DNA of 64,000 nucleotides from Hanleya hanleyi (Eukaryota > Mollusca > Polyplacophora > Lepidopleurida > Hanleyidae): positions 1 through 64,000 of the forward strand of contig JAVTVY010020449.1 of the NCBI GenBank assembly GCA_036873755.1, in the 5' to 3' direction. Positions 56,696 to 64,000 of the stretch are shown piece after piece. The notes below the pieces were generated by a model, which saw only the letters and a list, made by a program, of their open reading frames with translations, searched no databases and was not told where the DNA came from. The translations under genes and the position numbers were made by a program. Numbering within the stretch: position 1 is the first letter of the stretch; each line of letters opens with the position of its first letter.

Positions 56696-58367
56696 AGTAA
56701 AGTTTAAGTTGACACTCTATTTCTTTGTCTGTGCGGTCTTGTGTGCTATTTCTTTATATGCAGACAAAAATGGTTCAGTCTCCAACTCCCATTCAATGGG
56801 ATTGTAGAGGAGTTTGACCAAATTTAGGTGAGCTTCATTTGATTATGAGCCGTCAGCTCTCTGCTTCAATGAGACATTTCTCAAAGAACCAGATAAAAAT
56901 AAATTTGAATTACGGCAATATACACCTGATCATTCCAATGCTTTGGAAGAGCATGGATAGGATACAGACGGCTCTTCAATACTTGTTAAAACGTGTGTTT
57001 TATGGAGTCCTGCTGATTTAAAGAGCGATTTACAAAGCTGTAGCCGATCGTGTTACTTTGAATTCCGTGTTACATTATGCACAGTGTACAAACCTACTTC
57101 TGGTGGTCTCCGTCTTGGTGGACTTCAAAATCTGTATGACTAACTTAAACCATGTGTATTGATGGGTGATTTTAATGGTCGATTGTATACTTTGGAATCA
57201 CACAGAAAACGATAAAGCAAAAGTTCTAGAAAGTTTTATTTCAAACAATTCTCTGTGTATCTTCAATGACGGTTCTAAAAATACTTAATTCCAGTTAAAG
57301 AACCTGTTCAGCATTAGATATCTCAATTTGTTACCTTCCTGTTCCTGAAAAATTTACTTGGTCTGTCCACGATGATCTTTGTGGGAGTGATAACTTTCCC
57401 ACTGTACTAAAAGCCGTTCGTTCACCTGATGATCCTCCATCAAGATATAACCTTAGAAAACCTACAAATCTAGCAAAAGCTACAGATAGACTTGTTTACA
57501 GATGTCCCGGATCCTATTCAACTATTCTCAGATCTGCATATTTAAATTACTGACGAAACAATACCCAACTCTTCAACATATTAAAAAAGCATGGTTCAAT
57601 GACGACTGTATAGAAGCTAGAAAATGTAGGGAAAAAAGCCGAGCGGTATTTCCGTCGACATCCTACTTCTGGTAATTTGAGAGATGTAAGAGTTACCAAA
57701 GACAACGCCCGAAGAACCATCAAACAGAACAAACGTGATTCCTGGAAAGACTATGTTTCTAAGATCAATACACCTACACCGATAACGAAAGTTTGGAATG
57801 TGATCCTGGGAATAAAAGGTACAATCTCCAAGTTCAGTATTCATCATCTTAAGGATGGAGATCAGTCCATAACTCACAAATCAAATATTACTAATAAGTT
57901 GGGCGAAACGATCACTAGAAACAAACTGTCAGAGAATTATGTACGTAAGTTTCAAAAGTTTAAAGAAAATGGAGAAAAGAACTAAAGTATGGTTTCGTCT
58001 CCTAATAATGAAGACTATGACGACATGCTTTCAATTGATGAGCTTCATACTTCTCTTGAGAAAGCTAGATTCCACTACAGTCAATGATAATATTCCTTAT
58101 CACCTTTTGAAACGTTTGCCAGAATCGTCTCTTGAAACCATACTATCCATATTTAACATGGAGTTTGGCTGACGGGGAATTTTCCACCGTCATGGCATAA
58201 TGCCATTTTTATATCCATTCGAGAAATTGGACGTGATCATACAGACGCAGGTAACTATCGTCCGATTGCGTTGCCTAGTTATGTGTGTAAAACAATGGTC
58301 GACATAGTTGGTACCTCGAAACCGAAAAGAAACTTTCAGATATCCAAGCTGGTTCCGTAATAATAGG

Positions 58368-59178
58368 AGCGGAAAGAGTCGTATTTAAATATATATATAA
58401 TTACTTAAGACACGATATAACTCCATGCCAATACGGTTTCCTCCCTTCACGTTCGTTCTCCAAAATCGTCGCTATATAGCTGAAATATTGCTGAATGCGA
58501 CGTTAAACCTTAATTCTCTCTCTCTCTCTCTCTCTCGTTCTCGAAAAGAAAACATTATCTTATGTCGCCTGCGAAACGGTTGTAGCAATTTAAAAGCTCA
58601 CTTGTTCGATATCTTCGTGTCCAATTCCGCTTTATGCAATTGTAGAAATGCATCTAACATTTCTTTTTTCATTGTCCTTTATTCCGGGAACAAAGAGTTT
58701 CACTTTTAAGTCACGTCGAGAAAATTTATCAGTTTTCGCACGTGCCACCCGCTTTATTTCTGCTCCTAGGCAACCCCAAGCAGAACAACGAAACAAATAC
58801 TAATATTCTCTGTTCATTAGGAAAATTTGTTGCTTTCTCTAAACGTATTTCCGGATTTTATTTGCGCTATCATAACACTTTAAATACAACAAACCCGATT
58901 TCTTTTGCGGCCAGCCAGACTTGATCACTTGCGCATAGCACGCAAATGTTTTTCTCAACCATAATTTCTGGACATAATTAATTTCAATATTTTTGATAAA
59001 TTTTCTATTATGATATTCACGATAAACGCCGTTACGTTATTTATATGTAAATAATATGCTTTATTGCAATCTTTATTTATATGATTATCCTGTGTACTGG
59101 GGAGACGTCCATATAAGCATATGCTTACTTCGCTCCCTGTTGCGATTGAGCAAATAAAGTTATTTAAACCAATAATAT
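58368..59178. mobile_element. Insertion in LINE B carrying the shared tail motif
   Basis: The LINE is collinear with copy A on both sides. AATAATA occurs at both junctions, a candidate target duplication. Near its left side it contains CGTCGCTATATAGCTGAAA ... GCGACGTTAAAC followed by (CT)n, the same motif that ends LINE B. The rest is unremarkable AT-rich sequence. A SINE or short LINE-derived insertion is likely. Confidence 0.5.
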
Positions 59179-59375
59179 AAGTACTATTGATCATTTAGTT
59201 AGATTAGTCTTACGTCAAGGATGCTTTTGTCCAAGATTTATCATGTGGTTTCTATCTTTTTGGATTTAGAAAAGGCATATGATACTACCTGGAGATATGA
59301 GATTTTAAAAGATCTTCATATTATGGGATTAAGAGGTCGTTTACCCATTTTTATATCGAAGTGTTTTAAGGATAG

Positions 59376-60520
59376 CTGTGCCCTTAGAGGCAGTTTTTGC
59401 ACCCCCATGACATTTTGTCGTCTGTATCAATAAATATACAAGATAACCATAATAAACTATATAATTTATGAAAGCGTACATCGTAGGGATTCCAACTATA
59501 AGATTTGTATAAACGACGCTGCTACTGTGTAGAAAATATTCCAATTTTAAACAATTAAAATGAAAACAATAGCGTCCATTTTTCAATTGAAATTTCATGA
59601 AACTGTTGGTCTTGTTTCAACTTTGATGGTATACCTTACCTATAGGAGAAAATTCGAACTGGTAAAGGTTATCTCATTTTTTTTAATTGTTGCGTGGTTT
59701 TGTTTTTACAGCTATTTTACTAAAATAAATTGAAAAAAAACGTACTATTTTATGGTCGTTTGTCTTAAAAGTTGAATAATTAAAAAACTAATCTGAACTT
59801 ACAAAAAGTGAGATAAAGTTTACTAGATCACCTTATAAGTAACAAGCATGCCAAATTTCAAAAGCGTAGCAAGGATACTTTTCGAGAAATAAACGTTTAA
59901 ATCTCGGATTTTGTACAAAAATGAAAGGCTAGAAATCGGGCAAAATGTGTCCAGGTACATCTGATGAATTAATCAAAAAATTTTGCTTGAATTCTATTGT
60001 CAAATACATTTTTAATCTGTCTAATGGGACCTACTCGAATTCCTGTTTATTCTGGATAACTATTAGACCAAGTTTTTTTCATCAAGCCGGTTTAAAGTCC
60101 AATTTAAACTTAAAAAACTTGCTAAAACTTGTTCATCTGAGAATTGTTCACACCTGTGTATAGATCACTTCACGGCGGGTGTCTGAGTGAAGTGTCACTG
60201 TTATAATTAGAAACAAAAATACGAATGTTTGCATGGTTTTGATCAGAAGAGGGTAGATCAATGTAAATAAGTAGGACTGCGGAAATGGGTTTTGGAAAGG
60301 GAAATTTAACAGACAAAAATAATAGTAGCCAAGCCCAAGCTAAGGCAATCTGTTCAATTGTTCCAGTGCCTCGGAAACAAAATTTTTAATCCTAATATTG
60401 AAGCACTTCTATTTATAATTTTGATTTTATTTTTTCAGCAAATGTTAGAGGAAATAGTGAATATAAGAAAAGAAAATAAAAAATAAAAAAATGATCAATT
60501 TTGACCCTCTAAGGACACAG
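59376..60520. mobile_element. Inverted-repeat insertion inside the RT core of LINE B
   Basis: CTGTGCCCTTAGAGG (59,376-59,390) and CCTCTAAGGACACAG (60,506-60,520) are inverted with one mismatch. Copy A has no such block between the matching RT segments. The interior is AT-rich with no recognisable protein. It is a short non-autonomous DNA element candidate. Confidence 0.55.
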
Positions 60521-61945
60521 TTATCCTTAAATAATAGGCAGTTCCATGTTCACGTAGCTACAACCCAGTCTGATCATTTCGACAAAGAACAGGGTGTTCC
60601 ACTGGGCAGGATATTGTCTACCACTCTATTTAATATCAACATCAACGGCTTAACCAAAGTTTTGAATAAATCCATTGAAGGTTCTTCCTCTGTAGATGGT
60701 TTCAACATATCGTGTGGTGGCAACATTATGCATAACATTGAGAGAACATTGCAACTTTGTCTAAATAAGATCCAGACTTGGAGCTTAGAAAATAGCTTCA
60801 AGTTCTCCAAGGCTAATGCAACTTGTAAAAAGTAAAATCCTCAAAAAGATCTAGAAATTTTCCTAGATGGAACCGAGATCAAGGTAGTAAAAGAAGTTAA
60901 CTTCCTGGGGATCTTGTTTGATCACCGGTTAACGTTTTTATCCCATATAAAAGGTCTGAAAGTTAGATGCACAAAAGCTCTTGACTTATTGAAGAAGGTT
61001 GCCAGCTATAAGTGGGGAGGAGATGAGACAACACTTCATCTATATCGATCAATTGTTCCTGTTAAACTTGATTATGACTCTCTTGCTTGCAAGCCCAACT
61101 TGGTCCATTCCACACCAAGGAGTACGGCTTTGTAGCGGAACGTTCGACGACATAGAAAGTTTATATGTTGAGGCAGAAGAAGTTCCGAAGAGTAAAGCTG
61201 TCACTGCAAGTTATTTAAATTCCGCAGTTAAGTGTGTTTTTTAGCCTCAGCATGCTAATTTATATTCAAAGAAACCGACACTTATTCCACCTCTTGGAAT
61301 TAGCATAAAACCATACATTGCTGCAGATGGTATTATAGTCCAGATCAGATTTTACCTAACAAACTTCTGCCATTTCCACCTTGCAGTTAGCCAAACCGGA
61401 AGAAGATATTACACTTACGAAATTTAAAAAGGTCGAGAGAAAAGTATGAGTCGCATCAAGCTCTATATACTGATGAGGGTTTCAAAGATGGTGAGAGAGT
61501 GGCGTGTGCCACTATTTTTGCTTCCAAAACCAAAATCTACCGATTGCCAGACAAAAGTTCTATCTTGACCGCTGAAGCCAAAACTCTTCTGTCGCAGTGT
61601 CGGCCTTGGAAGATCTTGGAGGCAGCACAATTATAAGGAGTTATGAGGTACTCACCGTTACTCACCGTTACTCACCGTGAAACATATTTTAATCGACTGT
61701 GTAGATTCTAAGATTCCAAGATATTCTTTTTGTCGAGCAGCTATTTTAGAAAATCTTTTTAGTCGGGTGAAAGAAGACTTGATTTAAGGTTATTTGAAAG
61801 AAATCGGTTTGTTGCATACATTTTAATGTATATACAGGTTTTAAGATGTGTTGATCACTTTTCGGTTGATAAGAGTTTTTGTTTGATCGTCGCTATATAG
61901 CGGAGATATTGATGAACGCGACGTTAAACTATAATTCTCTCACTC

Positions 61946-63440
61946 TCTCTGTCGCAAAAGAACAGTGTCTCTTGGAATACATGGGCACATCTGCCGCCTA
62001 ACGTAATGATATAAAAGGTTAATCTTGTCAGGGAAAGGAGTCGGGAGATTTGGAGGGGAAGTCTACAGCCCACGTTTAGCTAGAACGTTTGGGCCACAGG
62101 ATACTAGACCACAGGAAATATTTATATGACAATTAGAGAGTCTAGTTTCTGAGTCTTAATAAACCTTTCATTTCTGGTCACTTGGTTCATGGGTAGATTA
62201 TCTGTACTATATTATTTAGCATAAAGGAGCTAGGTCTGTCTAGAACATCATCCAAAGGCGTTTCAAATCTGTCAAAGTTTAACGAACCGTATAACTGGAT
62301 ATAGTCCTTCGTACCTTCGAAAACGAGAGTATGATTACCACTGAACATTAAAATTACAAGTATTTATTATCATCAAACGTTTTCCTCATGTTTGCGATAA
62401 CCGGAAGCGCAGAGCAAATGTGATGCCAAAACTGTGAGATAATAACACTCAACATGATAAATTACTTCTCAATATTACTATATATCCCACGAGGCCTACT
62501 GTCATTTTTTTAGAAGATAGATTACGGTTACATAGTTTTGTTACCGTGTGTTGTGTACTGGTGAAACTGAACAAATGTGTCTGCCTGTTTGTATAAACAA
62601 GATTTATTTAGTTTTCGATTATCTACTCCGCTTTTTATTACATAGGGAATATCCGAAAATAGTTTCATCAACCAATATTTTGGTCTGTATGCACAACACC
62701 CTTGTCTTCTCAATCCAGACGGCAATGTGGGCGGCGATGAAGGTCAACTTCAGTCCCGATAAGAGTAATTATTGATCTCTCTTGCCATCGGTCAAAACCT
62801 CCGACCTATGTTTAAGGTTCTTAGCCACAAGATACACACTTGTACATGACTGTTATTGTTCCTTTCTCCGAGACATAAGTTTATTTTCAATATACGAAAG
62901 CTCGTTCTCGGTCAGACTGATGCATTATGTATTTATTGAGGTGGTGTTATAGATTTTCTGAGTCTTTCGAACTCATATATCTTCTCACAGACGTCCTTAC
63001 TTTAATAAAATGACGATTTGGGCAATGTCATACTATTTACATTTACTATAGCACCGCCTCATAGAATTTCAATATACGGAACAATAGTAACACGAATTCT
63101 ACCTAACCGTAGAGGCGCTCTGGAGGTAAACAGGGAATGAAGGAACCTGAATAGTAATGAAAGGTTTTCTTTTAACAGGTCTGTGCGGCGGATTTTCATT
63201 TTTGACGTCGATAATCTGCCAATTCTGTAATAGTGCAGATTTTCAGGAAAGGGTCATACTGGATTGGAATACACCGTTAAATGTTTTGCTTTTTTGTTTT
63301 GATTCTCATGCGTTTTTCGTAGATAGAATTTATTTCAGTCACGCTTTGAATGGTACGTCTCGATGTACAGTGCTGTACTTACCCCTAGCACAGCTAGTTC
63401 AAACACGCGTTACGAGGCGTTCATAGCACCAATATTTCGG
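61946..63440. other. Distal part of unit B, no gene recognised
   Basis: Homologous to the ends of unit A (10,985-11,040 and 12,150-13,320). Short frames are not conserved as proteins between copies. Confidence 0.5.
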
Positions 63441-64000
63441 TACACCAGGGTCTATTGTGTAAGGGTTATAGCGATCATCATTATTTACTCTATGTCATTT
63501 TAAAACATAGTCTTTTCCGACCAGAAAATGATTATGAAGATGAGTTCATCAAGAGCATCTTGTATCCCAGCGGGTATCAGCTGTTATCGCTTGATGAAAA
63601 CGCCGATGGTTGGAAGAAAAAAGTTCCGATCTCTAACTTCCGTCATTTTGGGAGCCACCAGAAGTCGGTCTTAATGAAGTGTGTTTAGGCAAGGAAATGC
63701 CGCACATTGAATGTGAAAACATTTCCCAGTTCCTTGAGATAAAAGACAAACGCATGCAGGTTGTAATCCGCCGTCTTTTCCGGCCCGAAAGTGCTTCCGT
63801 AAGCCGGCATCGAGTATTATTATACGTAAGTTGATTCTTGACTTACCGGTGTAGAAGAAGTTTTGACCACCGGGAATCTATGAGGGAATTCCGAAATTGT
63901 GAGGATGGTTTTCCCTATCTCGAAAAATAGATTTAAGACGGACTAATGAGTCATTTCGCATCAGAACTGAATGTGGATTAATTTAGCCGATCTCCAGTGA
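63441..64000. other. Right edge, no gene recognised
   Basis: Similarity to unit A has ended. A 77-codon plus frame (63,455-63,688) has mixed hydrophilic composition and no match I can name. Confidence 0.35.

Larger units (their letters stand above)
56770..61945 (+). pseudogene. I-type LINE, copy in unit B (EN-RT-RNase H and tail)
   Basis: Pieces in order: EN start (56,770, PIQWDCRGV then stop), EN middle near 57,060-57,200, EN end and linker near 57,350-57,990 (SWKDYVSKINTPTPITKVWN), RT palm near 59,221-59,370 (FLDLEKAYDTTW), and RT core at 60,585-60,660 (EQGVPLGRILST). RT thumb follows to about 61,250, then RNase H near 61,470-61,600 (KDGERVACATIFASK, RLPDKSSILTAEAKTLL) and a C-terminal LTVKHILIDC block near 61,670. 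The 3' end carries CGTCGCTATATAGC ... GCGACGTTAAAC and CTCT repeats (about 61,888-61,950). Two insertions (58,368-59,178 and 59,376-60,520) and many frameshifts interrupt it. Confidence 0.75.
28241..63440. repeat. Long repeat unit, copy B (heavily interrupted)
   Basis: This is the counterpart of copy A. Removing the large insertions (29,380-52,691; 52,962-55,350; possibly 55,560-56,695; 58,368-59,178; 59,376-60,520) leaves about 8 kb collinear with A. It contains the fuller copy of the I-type LINE. Limits are approximate. Confidence 0.7.

Overview
This window looks like metazoan, probably molluscan, repeat-rich genomic DNA; I found no host gene I could defend. The evidence is the mix of elements: CR1-like and RNase H-bearing LINEs, Penelope-like reverse transcriptases, a Ty3-type LTR retrotransposon and a Polinton. 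A tail motif resembling repeats I associate with molluscs (CGTCGCTATATAGC...GCGACGTTAAAC) also occurs twice. The species assignment is inference.

Layout. Two diverged copies of one long repeat unit frame the window: copy A (about 511-13,320) and copy B (about 28,240-63,440). Each contains a decayed I-type LINE with endonuclease, RT and RNase H. Each was then broken by different later insertions, so one copy often serves as the empty site for the other. Copy A received a 1,035-bp inverted-repeat element (986-2020), a 4.8-kb inverted-repeat element (3112-7908, itself holding Penelope-like sequence) and a second Penelope-like copy (11,041-12,163). Between the units (13.3-28.2 kb) lie LINE tails, an odd array of GTCGTGGC/ATCGGG words (19.2-20.3 kb), a foldback of LINE sequence (24.3-24.5 kb) and a third Penelope-like copy.

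Copy B holds a nest four levels deep. A Ty3-type retrotransposon (29,380-52,691, two LTRs, 4-bp target duplication CACA) sits in the repeat unit. A complete-ended Polinton (30,998-46,707, 15.7 kb, about 615-bp terminal inverted repeats, 6-bp target duplication CACGCA) sits inside the zinc-knuckle part of its gag. A CR1-like LINE (about 38,265-41,805) sits inside the Polinton.

The Polinton is the most interesting object. It carries protein-primed-type DNA polymerase B, an adenain-like cysteine protease and a double-jelly-roll-type major capsid protein. It also carries two divergent RING-finger genes around a large palindromic promoter, a CARD-domain protein probably once fused to a PC4-like ssDNA-binding domain, and a leucine-type tRNA gene with pol III signals. 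Integrase, packaging ATPase and minor capsid were not found. Both RING genes end in what look like replication-dependent histone mRNA 3' ends: a GGCCCT-TTTC-AGGGCC type stem-loop, ACCCA and a purine-rich downstream element. Another perfect stem-loop stands where a plus-strand gene seems to have been lost. The terminal inverted repeats carry dense ATGGCGGC (YY1-like) words and a TATA box feeding inward. Most genes carry one or a few disabling lesions, so this copy is an ageing relic. The set suggests a virus-like element that tied accessory gene expression to host S phase and manipulated death-fold/ubiquitin signalling; that is inference.
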